Assembly (NCBI RefSeq): GCF_023897015.1
Contig: NZ_JAMHFY010000028.1
Span: forward strand, 1-62,417
Origin: Desulfosporosinus nitroreducens
GTDB lineage: Bacteria; Bacillota; Desulfitobacteriia; Desulfitobacteriales; Desulfitobacteriaceae
Length of the DNA: 62,417 bases
Reading direction: 5' to 3'
Part shown: one piece after another, positions 53,603-62,417 of the stretch
Numbering within the stretch: the first letter of the stretch is position 1
Layout: each line of letters starts with the position of its first letter
The notes under the pieces: model-generated
What the model was told of the DNA's origin: nothing
What the model saw: the letters and a program-made list of their open reading frames with translations, nothing else
Database searches by the model: none
Translations under genes and position numbers: made by a program

Positions 53603-56488
53603 GTGCAAAATCACATGAGCTTGAACGATAGTTTTCCAGTTGTGGGCATCGGAGTCTCGGATGTTGGGGGAAAGGCGTTTAAAGCTTTTTTCAAAAATAT
53701 GCCAGACGACTGTGGGATGGCCTTTGTTATTGTCGGCCGTCACGAAATGACGGTTCAGATCCTGCAGGAATACATATCTATGCCTGTTTTAGTTGTGAAA
53801 GACGATATGAAGATGATGCCCAACCATGTGTTCATATGCCCGAAAGATAAAGATACCGGAGTTGTACGGGGTAATTTTTATTTACGGGAACCCCTTTCTA
53901 ATCCTCGAAAACCTTTAGATTATTTTTTCAGCACCCTGGCCTATGACCAGGGTGAAAATGCCATATGTATTATTCTTTCAGGCATAAGTCATGATGGAGC
54001 GCTGGGCTTAAAAGAAATTAAAGCACAGTTTGGTATGGTCATGGTTCAGGACGGGGGCTTAGCGGGTTGTGCTGATTCCGCTGGCAGTGCCTCGGTCTTG
54101 GAATTGGCAGATTTTATTCTACCTATTGAGAAAATGAGTGATCAGCTCCTTGTGCATAGCAAGTGGTTGCAACGAAAAGCTTCGCGGAGTATGAACGAAA
54201 AATTAAGTAAGAACTCAGAAATACTAAAGAGAGTGCTTTTCATTATCCAAATGCACAACAGCCACGATTTTTCCCTTTACAAAAAAGGGACTATTTACCG
54301 GCGTATAGAAAGCAGGATGCGCGTCTGCCATATTCAAGATATTGAGGAGTATGTTCGCTATTTGCAGCGAAACGCTGCAGAAGTGGAAACTCTTTTCAAA
54401 GCGATACTTATTAACGTAACCCGTTTTTTCCGTGACTCTGAAGCCTTCGAGGTTTTGGAGAATCAAGTGATTCCTGATTTACTGGCGGATAAACCGGAGG
54501 GATATAATTTACGAATATGGATCCCCGGGTGTTCCAGCGGGGAAGAAGTTTACTCCCTGGCAATCATAATTCAGGAATGCATGAACAAAGTCCGGAAGAA
54601 TATGACTCTACAGATATTCGCTACAGATATTGACGAAGACGCCGTTTTGACGGCAAGGACTGGCTTATATCCCTTAAGCATCGCGGATGATATACACCCT
54701 GAGCGCTTAAAACGCTTTTTTAAGCTGGAAGAAAATCGATTCCGGATTTCGAAGGAAATCCGGGAAACTATAATTTTTGCTTCTCATGATCTTATTAAAG
54801 ACCCGCCTTTCATTAAGGTGGATATGATCAGCTGCCGAAACCTTTTAATATATTTTGAAAATTCCTTGCAAAAAAGGATTTCCAATCTTTTTCATTTCAG
54901 CCTACTACCTAATGGAATACTCTTTTTGGGCCCTTCCGAATCCTTTGGAAGTAACACGAACCTTTATACTGTGCTTAATAGCAAATGGAAGTTATATAAA
55001 CGCCGGGATGTCATTTCCAAACTCTGGGCAAATTTTCTTCCCAATTCGTCAATAATCAAGGCAGCCAAAGCAAGGGCGGATTTTACAAGCATCGTCGGAT
55101 CAGAAAAATCAGGAATGATTAATTCTATAGAGAAGATGTTGTTAGAAAACTATACCCCGCCCTGTTTTATCGTTAATGAAAAGGGAGATATCATTTATAT
55201 CAATGGACGTAGTAGAAGATATTTTGAACTAGCTACTGGAGAAGTTAGCCTGAACATTGCGACCATGGTTAAGGAGGAAATGCGGTATAGTTTAAGGGCA
55301 GTACTTCGTCAGGTAGCTAAAACAAAAGAAGATATTACTATTGAAGGCGTGAGGTTGATAATCAATGACGACCAAGTCACGCTTAATTTTGGTGTTAGGC
55401 CGATTGAGGAACCCGGAACATTACAGGGCTTGATCCTTGTGAACTTTGAGGAAGTTTCTGCATTACCCATAGATACCCCGCTGAATAACAACGATGACAG
55501 CTCGTCCGACAGTATGACGCGGATCGACGAACTAGAGAATGAGCTAAAAAGTACAAAGGTTCAACTATTCAGAACGATCGAAGAGATTGAATTATCCTAC
55601 ATGGAGACAGCAGCGGCCAACGAAGAACTACACTCAGCAAATGAGGAATTACAGAGTTCCAATGAAGAGATGGAGACTTCCCGAGAAGAAATGCAGTCCC
55701 TCTACGAGGAAGTCGTAACCGTTAACAATGAACTGCAAAATAAACTGAATGAACTGGCCCACTCCAATGACGATATGACCAATCTTTTAAACAGCACAGA
55801 AATCGCCTTTATATTTCTGGATAGTAATTTGAACATTATGCGGTATACTCCTTTAGCCCCCAGGCTTGTTAACATCATTCCCTCTGATGTTGGTCGTCCC
55901 CTAGCCCACCTTGTAACAAAACTCCGAAATACGGATATTATCAGCGAAGCTCAGAGGATTCTGGAAACATATGGCCAAATTGAGATGGAGGTTGAAACAT
56001 TAGAGGGGGTATGGTACCTGATGCGGTTAACGCCCTACCGAACCTCCGAAAACACGGTGGCTGGTGTCGTAGTTTCTTTTGTTAATATCAGTAAACTTAA
56101 GGCACTAAATTTATTAAATACTGAGCTGAGGGACAGACGTGATTATGCCTTTAGTATCATTGAGGCCATTGACTTTCCCCTCCTGGTGCTGGACAGTGAT
56201 TTTAAGGTTCTAACAGCGAACTTGGATTTTTACCGCGTTTTCCAGGTGACACCTTTAGAAACGGAAGGCATGTTGCTTTCACAACTTAGTGAAGGCCGAT
56301 GGAACATTCGCGAGTTGGAGGAAAAACTTACCACTATTATCGCTGAAGGGATATCTTTTCGAAGCTTCCTCTTGGATTATGAATTCCCAGGCGTCGGCTA
56401 TAAAAAGATTTACCTCGATGCCCACAGGATTAACAGCAAAAAGCCATCTGAAGATTTAATCCTAGTCATCTTTAAGACGGAGAATTGA
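53603..56488 (+). CDS. CheB-CheR-PAS fusion signalling protein
   Basis: 961 aa. CheB methylesterase-like domain (1-185: VGIGVSDVGG; LSGISHDGALG with the catalytic Asp). CheR methyltransferase domain (about 205-470: YKKGTIYRRIESRM, INVTRFFRDSEAF, IWIPGCSSGEEVYSLA for SAM). A PAS-like domain, a long coiled coil (AANEELHSANEELQSSNEE, about 640-720) and two further PAS domains follow. The GTG start at 53603 has AGAGG upstream. Such fusions regulate by modifying receptors or partner kinases; no chemoreceptor is nearby. A hybrid kinase follows after 35 nt and is the likely partner. Confidence 0.87.
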   Translation: MQNHMSLNDSFPVVGIGVSDVGGKAFKAFFKNMPDDCGMAFVIVGRHEMTVQILQEYISMPVLVVKDDMKMMPNHVFICPKDKDTGVVRGNFYLREPLSNPRKPLDYFFSTLAYDQGENAICIILSGISHDGALGLKEIKAQFGMVMVQDGGLAGCADSAGSASVLELADFILPIEKMSDQLLVHSKWLQRKASRSMNEKLSKNSEILKRVLFIIQMHNSHDFSLYKKGTIYRRIESRMRVCHIQDIEEYVRYLQRNAAEVETLFKAILINVTRFFRDSEAFEVLENQVIPDLLADKPEGYNLRIWIPGCSSGEEVYSLAIIIQECMNKVRKNMTLQIFATDIDEDAVLTARTGLYPLSIADDIHPERLKRFFKLEENRFRISKEIRETIIFASHDLIKDPPFIKVDMISCRNLLIYFENSLQKRISNLFHFSLLPNGILFLGPSESFGSNTNLYTVLNSKWKLYKRRDVISKLWANFLPNSSIIKAAKARADFTSIVGSEKSGMINSIEKMLLENYTPPCFIVNEKGDIIYINGRSRRYFELATGEVSLNIATMVKEEMRYSLRAVLRQVAKTKEDITIEGVRLIINDDQVTLNFGVRPIEEPGTLQGLILVNFEEVSALPIDTPLNNNDDSSSDSMTRIDELENELKSTKVQLFRTIEEIELSYMETAAANEELHSANEELQSSNEEMETSREEMQSLYEEVVTVNNELQNKLNELAHSNDDMTNLLNSTEIAFIFLDSNLNIMRYTPLAPRLVNIIPSDVGRPLAHLVTKLRNTDIISEAQRILETYGQIEMEVETLEGVWYLMRLTPYRTSENTVAGVVVSFVNISKLKALNLLNTELRDRRDYAFSIIEAIDFPLLVLDSDFKVLTANLDFYRVFQVTPLETEGMLLSQLSEGRWNIRELEEKLTTIIAEGISFRSFLLDYEFPGVGYKKIYLDAHRINSKKPSEDLILVIFKTEN

Positions 56489-56523
56489 TTTAGTTATGTT
56501 TAAATAAGGGGGTTGGTGATTGC

Positions 56524-58200
56524 ATGGATGGTGTAAAATTGCGCCAGGAAGCAGAAGCACTGAGAAACCAAAAGAACAGAGCTATCGGGAATACTTCGGC
56601 AGAAGGTTTAACGGAGAATATGGAACTGGAGGTTCATCAAATCGAATTATCAATGCAAAATGAAGAATTGCAGCGTGTTGGTCTGGAGAACGAATTATCC
56701 CGGGACAAATATAGGAAATTATATGACTTTGCCCCTGTGGGTTTTTTTACCTGTGGGACCAATGGCCTGATCCTGGAAGTAAACCGGACTGGGGCTGCTC
56801 TATTCGGAGTGGAGAAGGATAATTTATTGGGTAAGGTCTTTACCAGCTTTGTGCTCGATGAACACCAACACATTTTTTCTCTGTACTGCAAGTTGCTGCG
56901 GCAAATTAATACAAAGCAGGAATGCGAACTGAACCTCCGGAAGAATGATGGGACAGTTTTTTGTGCTTTAGTTGAAGGGATAGCAGATAAAGAGAAAGAG
57001 AAAGATGAAAAAGACACTCTTTGCTTTCTTGCAGTCAAAGACATTACCGATCGGAAGAAGAATGAGGAAGATAAAGTAAATTACCAAAGGATGGAGTCTT
57101 TGGGAATTTTGGCTGGGGGCATAGCCCACGACTTTAACAATCTTCTGACGGTTATATTAGGCAACATCTCGTTATTTAAAATGAAGAATTTGAAGCAGGA
57201 AAAAAACCTGGAACTATTGGAAGAGGCAGAAAAAGCCTGCCAGCAGTCAACGGATTTAACCTTGCAGCTGTTGACCTTTGCCAAAGGGGGGAAGCCCCTT
57301 AAAGAGGTGATTTCCATTGTTCCATTACTTAATGATACCGTCATTTTTGCAATGAGGGGTTCCAATGTGCGTCATGAACTTGAATTGTCCGATGATTTAT
57401 GGATGGTTGAGGTTGATGGCGGACATATCAGACAGGTGGTGAATAATCTGGTCATCAATGCCCAGCAGGCCATGCCCAATGGGGGAACGGTGTCTTTGAG
57501 GTGCGAGAACAAATACTTGACAAAGGAAGAGGGACTGCCATTAAATATAGGCCCCTATCTGAAGATAACCGTGGAAGATCACGGCGTTGGCATCCATAAA
57601 GACCAGTTGAACAGGATTTTTGATCCTTACTTTACGACAAAGGCTCAAGGTAACGGGTTAGGACTAGCTACTTCTTATTCCATAGTCAAGCGGCACAATG
57701 GTTACATTAGGGTTGAGTCCGAACCAGGTCAAGGGACAGCTGTATCTGTATACCTTCCAGCCTTACCGGGAATGGCTCTGTCAGAGAAGAAGGCTATAGA
57801 GCCATTTCTTTTCGGGCAAGGCAAAATTTTGGTTATGGATGATCAAGCCTCCATACGAGAAGTTATCGGGGGAATGCTTATCCAGTTGAGTTGTGAACCT
57901 TCCTTTGCTGCAGATGGAGAGGAAGCCATCCTTCTTTACAAGGAAGCCAGTGAGAGGGGCGAGCCCTATGATGCTGTTATTTTCGATCTAACCGTCCCCG
58001 GTGGAGCAGGTGGCAGACAGGCCCTAGAGGAGATCACTAAAATCGATCCCCAGGTCAAGGCCATAACCTCCAGCGGCTACTGTAACGACGCTATTATGAC
58101 TGATTTTAAAAAGTATGGATTCAAAGCGGCTTTACCTAAGCCTTTTTGCCTGGAGGAACTAAGTAGAGTCCTTAGAAATACTGTTATGGACTCCATGTAA
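56524..58200 (+). CDS. PAS-containing hybrid histidine kinase with C-terminal receiver domain
   Basis: 558 aa cytosolic sensor kinase. N-terminal coiled coil, PAS (about 62-180), phosphoacceptor motif GGIAHDFNNLL (about residue 200), HATPase with NNLVINAQQAM, DHGVGI and GNGLGLATSY, and a receiver with MDDQ and FDLTVPG (phospho-Asp about residue 487). No membrane segment or DNA-binding output, so phosphate would pass to another protein. ATG 56524 follows AAGGGGGTTGGTG. Probably one operon with the CheB-CheR fusion. Confidence 0.88.
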   Translation: MDGVKLRQEAEALRNQKNRAIGNTSAEGLTENMELEVHQIELSMQNEELQRVGLENELSRDKYRKLYDFAPVGFFTCGTNGLILEVNRTGAALFGVEKDNLLGKVFTSFVLDEHQHIFSLYCKLLRQINTKQECELNLRKNDGTVFCALVEGIADKEKEKDEKDTLCFLAVKDITDRKKNEEDKVNYQRMESLGILAGGIAHDFNNLLTVILGNISLFKMKNLKQEKNLELLEEAEKACQQSTDLTLQLLTFAKGGKPLKEVISIVPLLNDTVIFAMRGSNVRHELELSDDLWMVEVDGGHIRQVVNNLVINAQQAMPNGGTVSLRCENKYLTKEEGLPLNIGPYLKITVEDHGVGIHKDQLNRIFDPYFTTKAQGNGLGLATSYSIVKRHNGYIRVESEPGQGTAVSVYLPALPGMALSEKKAIEPFLFGQGKILVMDDQASIREVIGGMLIQLSCEPSFAADGEEAILLYKEASERGEPYDAVIFDLTVPGGAGGRQALEEITKIDPQVKAITSSGYCNDAIMTDFKKYGFKAALPKPFCLEELSRVLRNTVMDSM

Positions 58201-58288
58201 TCTTTATCGGTCAGGTTGACTTTTATCGATATTCAGAAGGATTCCATAAATGAAGTTGTGTGGGTGCATCAATTATTCTTTAAGTCTT

Positions 58289-58325
58289 GCCAGAACGTTT
58301 TTGACGCTCTGGCTTCTTGTTTTTT
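58289..58325 (+). terminator. Terminator after the hybrid kinase
   Basis: GCCAGAACG (58289-58297) pairs with CGCTCTGGC (58305-58313) apart from one mismatch, followed by TTCTTGTTTTTTT. The rest of 58201-58501 is AT-rich without a gene. Confidence 0.75.
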
Positions 58326-58501
58326 TAGAATTATAAAATTATAAATTTCTCTGCAAAAGCCATCCAATTACTTCCTGTAATATTCCCTTCAACAAAAGTG
58401 AATTCTATTAATAGTTTCTAAAAAATAGAAGACATTAGTTAAACATATTATTCAGATGTAACTCAAAAGAATGTTTGACTTAGGGGAGGTAATAACATAA
58501 C

Positions 58502-59083
58502 ATGAAAAAAATTAAGGATAGAAACACCTTAGCAATTGTTGCAGGGCTCATTGGTTTAACCGGTATTATGTTTGTTGACGGAGTCTCTCGTGGAGCAAAA
58601 ATCTCTAAGAGGTCATATAGGGAAGCTTCAGCAGGGATGTTCGTCTCAAAAAAGGAAGCTAGCAATTTGAGGGGACAAATCCTGGGAGTAATAATGAATT
58701 CTGCTGTGAGCATTATAGGAGCCAAATATATAATTAGTGATATGTCGAAAAATGGGCGGGATAAAATTATACCAAAAGGAATACTGGCGGGAATTTCCAT
58801 TGGAGCAATAGCTACAGTCCTTCCAAATATTGCCCCCAAAAATAAGGTTAAGCCAAAGGATGCAGCTAGCAACCTTTCTTACGTTTTCAGTAACATTGTT
58901 TATGGGTTACTTACTACTTTCGCAGTAGCTAAATTAGGGCATGATTCACTTTTCGACGCCCCACCTCTAAACAATTACTTGAAGCCGACTGAAAAAACAA
59001 CTGAGCAAACAAAAGAGTCGAATAGAAATAATATTTACTCAGATGTAAATCCCAATCTAGAAGAAGCAAAATATATAATGTAA
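58502..59083 (+). CDS. Small membrane protein of unknown function
   Basis: 193 aa with three or four hydrophobic segments (near 10-27, 57-77, 95-110, 128-145) and a polar, asparagine/glutamate-rich C-terminal tail. I do not recognise the family. AGGGGAGG precedes ATG 58502. It stands alone between the signalling genes and the DUF255 remnant. Confidence 0.7.
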   Translation: MKKIKDRNTLAIVAGLIGLTGIMFVDGVSRGAKISKRSYREASAGMFVSKKEASNLRGQILGVIMNSAVSIIGAKYIISDMSKNGRDKIIPKGILAGISIGAIATVLPNIAPKNKVKPKDAASNLSYVFSNIVYGLLTTFAVAKLGHDSLFDAPPLNNYLKPTEKTTEQTKESNRNNIYSDVNPNLEEAKYIM

Positions 59084-59339
59084 TTCATTTTTCTATGGTT
59101 ACAATCACGAGTAAAAGTCGGTCAAGGTAGCTTTCGACCCTGTCAGACTTTTTTGATGCACATAATTGTGAGACTGTAAAATGTTTTCTCTTCCAACTTT
59201 ATGAAATTTCTTTCTAAATTACAACGGACAATAAACGGTCAAGTGCCTGTTGGGTGAGGCATGGGGTTAAATAAGAAACGAACGGGTTCAGGAGTAAATG
59301 CTGAACCTGTTCGTTTTCTCCAATTTAGTTCTAGTAACT

Positions 59340-59537
59340 TGAGTGCCACCAATGACAAGTCGATAAACTACACTACGAATACCCAATAGATAAGAAAACA
59401 GGTTTATTCTCTGTTTTCGCTATACGAAAAGCCTCTTCGCTCCATGGATACCAGTTAACTGGATTATATGCGTGTTGGAGCAAGTAGGGAGACTTTTCAT
59501 TAGCTAATCTATTGGGTATTTTGTTCATTGTTGTCAT
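59340..59537 (-). pseudogene. Second DUF255 N-terminal fragment, 54-residue open frame plus short tail
   Basis: From ATG 59537 (ribosome site GGGAGGTGATTGCC) it reads 54 residues closely related to the fragment at 49986-50150 ([29 protein letters not shown]) and stops at TAG (59373-59375). After a 15-nt insertion (59361-59375) the family sequence resumes as TCHWWH with the second cysteine lost, and then ends. Nothing of the C-terminal domain remains. A CTGAACC-type hairpin about 60 nt further (around 59282-59315) may terminate the transcript. Same stop position as the first copy. Confidence 0.75.
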
Positions 59538-60002
59538 GGGCAATCACCTCCCTTAGAATAAATTTCGATTATAACATTTAATCTAGTATGACCTTTTACA
59601 TAGCTATGATTCCCATAAAATGTCGAGTAATTCAATTTGATTTTTCACTGAATTAACGGTCTTTTTATTAACCTTAAAGCGAGGTTATCAAAAAGTAAAT
59701 TATGTTAAAGTATTGAGTCATACGGATTTGTGAACTGGAATTAAATCAATTTATAATTTCTTTTACTAGAACACTTTGATATGCTCTGCTGTTTATTGTT
59801 TTATGAAGCTAGTATTTGGCAGGAATATTTTGAAATTTGTTGAATTCTAGATGAAGGCAATTTATGGTATACAAAGTTAAAGTCCATCTGCTGTTATGCT
59901 TGTATATAGCTAGACATGACTGCGTTGCAAACTCTCGGAATATCGGCCGACACTGCTGAAGCCCCTGTAGGTCAATGCAATTTAAAATGAGGTGAAAGTA
60001 GT
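59538..60002. other. Gene-free gap before the acetyltransferase cluster
   Basis: About 465 AT-rich bp with the DUF255 remnant's upstream region at one end and GAGGTGAAAGTAGT, the site of the next gene, at the other. No other element seen. Confidence 0.4.
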
Positions 60003-60548
60003 ATGGGTAATCTTCCAGAGCTAAAAAGCGGAAGAGTATTGTTGAGAAAACCTGAAAAAGAAGACATTGTTACTCGTATCTTATTTGGGTCACCCATCGA
60101 ATTTGTTAAAATGTGTAGCGGCGATACGAATAGTATAAATGAATTTACCTTAGATGATGGCAATCAGTGGTATAAAAAAATAATTGTGCACCCATGTAAA
60201 TGGGTTCTTGAGTATGATGGTTCCTGCATAGGTGAAGTAGCACTAACTCCATATAAACAAGACAATAAGGTAAGATATTCAATTGCTATATTTGAGATGT
60301 CTAAATGGGGGTTGGGAATAGGAACCGAAGTTGCAAAGATGGTACTTGATTATGCCTTCAACAGGATGAAATATCATAAAGTGTATTTGCGAGTTTTGGA
60401 TTATAACAAAAGAGCAATAAGGTGTTACGAAAAATGCGGATTTGTTCAAGAGGGTATTGACCGAGAGGGTGCACGTATTGAAGGAAACTATGAAACTGAT
60501 ATTTATATGGGCATTATCGAAGATGAATACCGTAAGTTCTTCGTTTAG
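60003..60548 (+). CDS. GNAT N-acetyltransferase, RimJ/RimL type
   Basis: 181 aa with an acetyl-CoA fold. SKWGLGIGTEVAKMVLDYAF holds the pyrophosphate-binding loop, and VLDYNKRAIRCYEKCGFVQEG is the typical C-terminal motif. The N-terminus LKSGRVLLRKPEKED matches the RimJ/RimL branch. Substrate unknown. Good ribosome site GAGGTGAAAG. Confidence 0.83.
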   Translation: MGNLPELKSGRVLLRKPEKEDIVTRILFGSPIEFVKMCSGDTNSINEFTLDDGNQWYKKIIVHPCKWVLEYDGSCIGEVALTPYKQDNKVRYSIAIFEMSKWGLGIGTEVAKMVLDYAFNRMKYHKVYLRVLDYNKRAIRCYEKCGFVQEGIDREGARIEGNYETDIYMGIIEDEYRKFFV

Positions 60549-60556
60549 TTTAATTT

Positions 60557-60781
60557 ATGAGATTAATCGGTTTGACGGGTTCTAGATGTAAAGGCGTAGG
60601 GCAAAAAGCATTAAATTTTGTTGAGGGTCTATTTCCTGAAGTAGAGTCTTGGAAGCTTGATTGTCCAGCAGATATGGCAACTAACCGCAAATGTTATGAA
60701 AAAGTAGGTTATAGATTTACAGGAGAGACAAGGATTATAAACGATAAGCTTACTCTTGTATCTTACAGAAAAGGCATATAG
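60557..60781 (+). pseudogene. Truncated GNAT acetyltransferase
   Basis: 74 aa consisting only of the C-terminal half of a GNAT domain: SRCKGVGQKALNF (acetyl-CoA loop) and ATNRKCYEKVGYRFTGE. The N-terminal half is missing and there is no clear ribosome site, only 8 nt after the preceding gene. Most likely a remnant. Confidence 0.6.
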
Positions 60782-60815
60782 AAGCCCTGAATGAATCAAA
60801 TAGGAGAAAAACGAT

Positions 60816-61346
60816 ATGGTGAACCTTAATCTAAAAAATGATTACAGGATTGAATCTTTGACAATAGATAAACTAATATTGATTGAAACTTTGAACCGAA
60901 AATGTTCGGATTATTATTTATTACATGATGGAATATTACCCTCAAAGAGGGAAGCGTTAGAAATATTCAACTCCCTACCTCCTGGTAAAAACTATGAAGA
61001 TAAATTCACTTTAGGAATATATAAATACACAAATGAATTGGTAGGAATTATTGACATTGTGAAGGATTTCTCAGTTAAAGGGGAGTGGATGCTTGGATTA
61101 TTGCTTATTGAACCAAAAGAAAGAGGTAATGGATTAGGTAAGCGGATTCATGAAGCATTAGTTCAATGGGCAACCACTTTAGAATCAAAATCTTTTCGAG
61201 TCGGCGTGATTGAAGATAATTTTAGGGGGAAGAAATTTTGGTCTGATTTAGGTTACCTAAAAATTAAGGATGCCACTGTGGTTAAGCCAGAAAAGACACA
61301 TCTTGTAGATGTTATGACTTACCAAATAAGCCGAAGTAATGTATGA
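60816..61346 (+). CDS. GNAT N-acetyltransferase
   Basis: 176 aa. Acetyl-CoA-binding segment LLIEPKERGNGLGKRIHEALVQWA (about 99-122), followed by VGVIEDNFRGKKFWSDLGY. Complete, with TAGGAGAAAA upstream. Substrate unknown. Confidence 0.83.
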   Translation: MVNLNLKNDYRIESLTIDKLILIETLNRKCSDYYLLHDGILPSKREALEIFNSLPPGKNYEDKFTLGIYKYTNELVGIIDIVKDFSVKGEWMLGLLLIEPKERGNGLGKRIHEALVQWATTLESKSFRVGVIEDNFRGKKFWSDLGYLKIKDATVVKPEKTHLVDVMTYQISRSNV

Positions 61347-61601
61347 GTTCTCAAACTTTATTGCACAACGTAACCTTCGTCCCAAATAACTGATACTTGG
61401 CGAAGGTGCATAGATTTATATGCGGGAGATTATTGTTCTAGGGATAAGGGAATGTAATTGACATATTTCCATATATGCTCACTTGAATCAGCGTTGAAAT
61501 TTTTAAAGATTTCTTGTTGCCCTTAAGCCTTAAAGCAAAAAGGGTTAAGCATGATTTCCTGCTCTTAACCATGAAGAGGCATTTGTTCTGGAGGTGTCAA
61601 T

Positions 61602-62057
61602 TTGAAAATTATCATTAAAGAATGTGAAATACAGGATTATGTAGATATAGTTTTACTTAATAAAAATGAAATGGGTTATGACTACCCCGCAGAAGATACA
61701 AAGGGTCAACTTGAACGATTACTTGGGGATAATAACCATAAATTATATGTAGCCAAAGTTGCTGACAAAATAGTTGGATATATTCACGCAAACAATCACG
61801 ATTTGCTATATGCACCACATCTGAAGAACATCATGGGTATTGCTGTTTCAGCGGATTTTAGAGGAAAAGGTATTGGTAAAACGCTTTTGGATGAAGTTGA
61901 GAACTGGGCACGTGATACAGGTGCCTGTGGTGTACGATTAGTATCAGGAGCAACAAGAACTGGTGCACACGCATTTTATTTGGCTTGTGGATATACTCTC
62001 AAGAAAGAACAGAAAAATTTTAATAGATATTTTGAAAACCCCTTTCATATTAAATGA
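61602..62057 (+). CDS. GNAT N-acetyltransferase
   Basis: 151 aa. IAVSADFRGKGIGKTLLDEVENWA holds the acetyl-CoA loop; VRLVSGATRTGAHAFYLACGY is the C-terminal motif seen in aminoglycoside-type and related GNATs. TGGAGGTGT precedes the start at 61602 (TTG). Substrate unknown. Confidence 0.83.
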   Translation: MKIIIKECEIQDYVDIVLLNKNEMGYDYPAEDTKGQLERLLGDNNHKLYVAKVADKIVGYIHANNHDLLYAPHLKNIMGIAVSADFRGKGIGKTLLDEVENWARDTGACGVRLVSGATRTGAHAFYLACGYTLKKEQKNFNRYFENPFHIK

Positions 62058-62228
62058 AAGCAAAAATCTAAAGAGTGTGAGTGTTTAGAGACATTGGGAT
62101 ATCCTGCTAGAATAGTAAGCAATAAAATTAGTAGTTCAATTAACCCTGGAAGTTCATCTGAACTATTTTATGACCCTGTGTTTAGAAAATTAAAGTCTAG
62201 ATACCTGATTTATAGAGGAAGGTTAAGA

Positions 62229-62417
62229 ATGAATATTTACATTGAAACTGAAAGACTTGTATTAAGACAATTTACTATTGATGACGCGGAAGAATTGCAC
62301 TCTATCTGTACCCAACCTCATGTATTAAAATGGATGCCCGATTGGGAAATATCCCTGGAAGAAAGGGATGGATAAGATGGGTGGAAAAGGAGTATCTAAG
62401 AGCAAGCAAAAATAGTG
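62229..62417 (+). pseudogene. Frameshifted GNAT acetyltransferase, running off the window end
   Basis: ATG 62229 opens a RimL-type N-terminus (ETERLVLRQFTIDDAEEL...VLKWMPDW), but the frame stops at 62375. The sequence after the stop continues the family in another frame (GWIRWVEKEYLRASKN), so one base is lost or gained near GAAGAAAGGG (about 62356-62365). A read error is possible. The gene continues beyond the window. Confidence 0.6.

Overview
The window looks like the chromosome of an anaerobic, endospore-forming Firmicute, most like Desulfosporosinus or Desulfitobacterium (Peptococcaceae). This is inferred from gene content: molybdenum/selenium hydroxylases, an exosporium-type collagen-like protein, a DUF3231 spore-type protein, strong AGGAGG ribosome sites and moderate GC. 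I see no rRNA, tRNA, CRISPR array or complete insertion sequence.

Positions 1-46,600 are almost entirely one anaerobic purine/urate catabolism island. It resembles the E. coli ygeV-xdhABC-ygeWXY-hyuA-yqeABC-mocA-ygfK-ssnA-ygfM-xdhD region, enlarged and rearranged. From left to right it holds a sigma-54 activator (ygeV-like), xdhABC, ygfK, an NCS2 xanthine/urate-type permease, a PreA-like flavin/iron-sulfur protein, ssnA, two unassigned PLP enzymes and an 8-oxoguanine-deaminase-like enzyme. An accessory insert follows (18.7-23.4 kb: efflux adaptor, ABC-2 permease, TetR, Uma2, plus decayed duplicates). Next come ygeX, a second sigma-54 activator, ygeY, ygeW, carbamate kinase and hyuA. Then there is a fused selenium-dependent xanthine-dehydrogenase-type hydroxylase with its maturation genes yqeC, mocA and yqeB. 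The island ends with a riboswitch-led four-subunit hydroxylase operon, an AzgA-type purine permease, a second purine deaminase and adenine deaminase.

The likely flow is as follows (inference from families). Purine bases enter through two permeases. Adenine, guanine and 8-oxoguanine are deaminated. Three molybdenum hydroxylases interconvert hypoxanthine, xanthine and urate. YgfK and the PreA-like protein, both related to dihydropyrimidine dehydrogenase, supply low-potential reduction of the ring. SsnA and HyuA open rings. YgeW and carbamate kinase recover carbamoyl phosphate as ATP. YgeX, YgeY and the extra PLP enzymes finish amino-acid-like fragments to pyruvate and ammonia. Four good -24/-12 promoters were found, at xdh, the NCS2 permease, ygeX and ygeY. 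Two different palindromes upstream of them suggest that the two activators divide the regulon.

From 46.6 kb the window is ordinary chromosome: an HD-GYP protein, a broken DUF255 (YyaL-like) gene, a collagen-like spore-surface protein, a DUF3231 protein, a CheB-CheR-PAS fusion with a hybrid histidine kinase, a small membrane protein, and a run of GNAT acetyltransferases, some decayed. The most unusual points are a variant purine riboswitch with an apparent ON-type terminator, the two-palindrome sigma-54 circuit, and two DUF255 copies that both stop at the same codon just before the thioredoxin CxxC motif.
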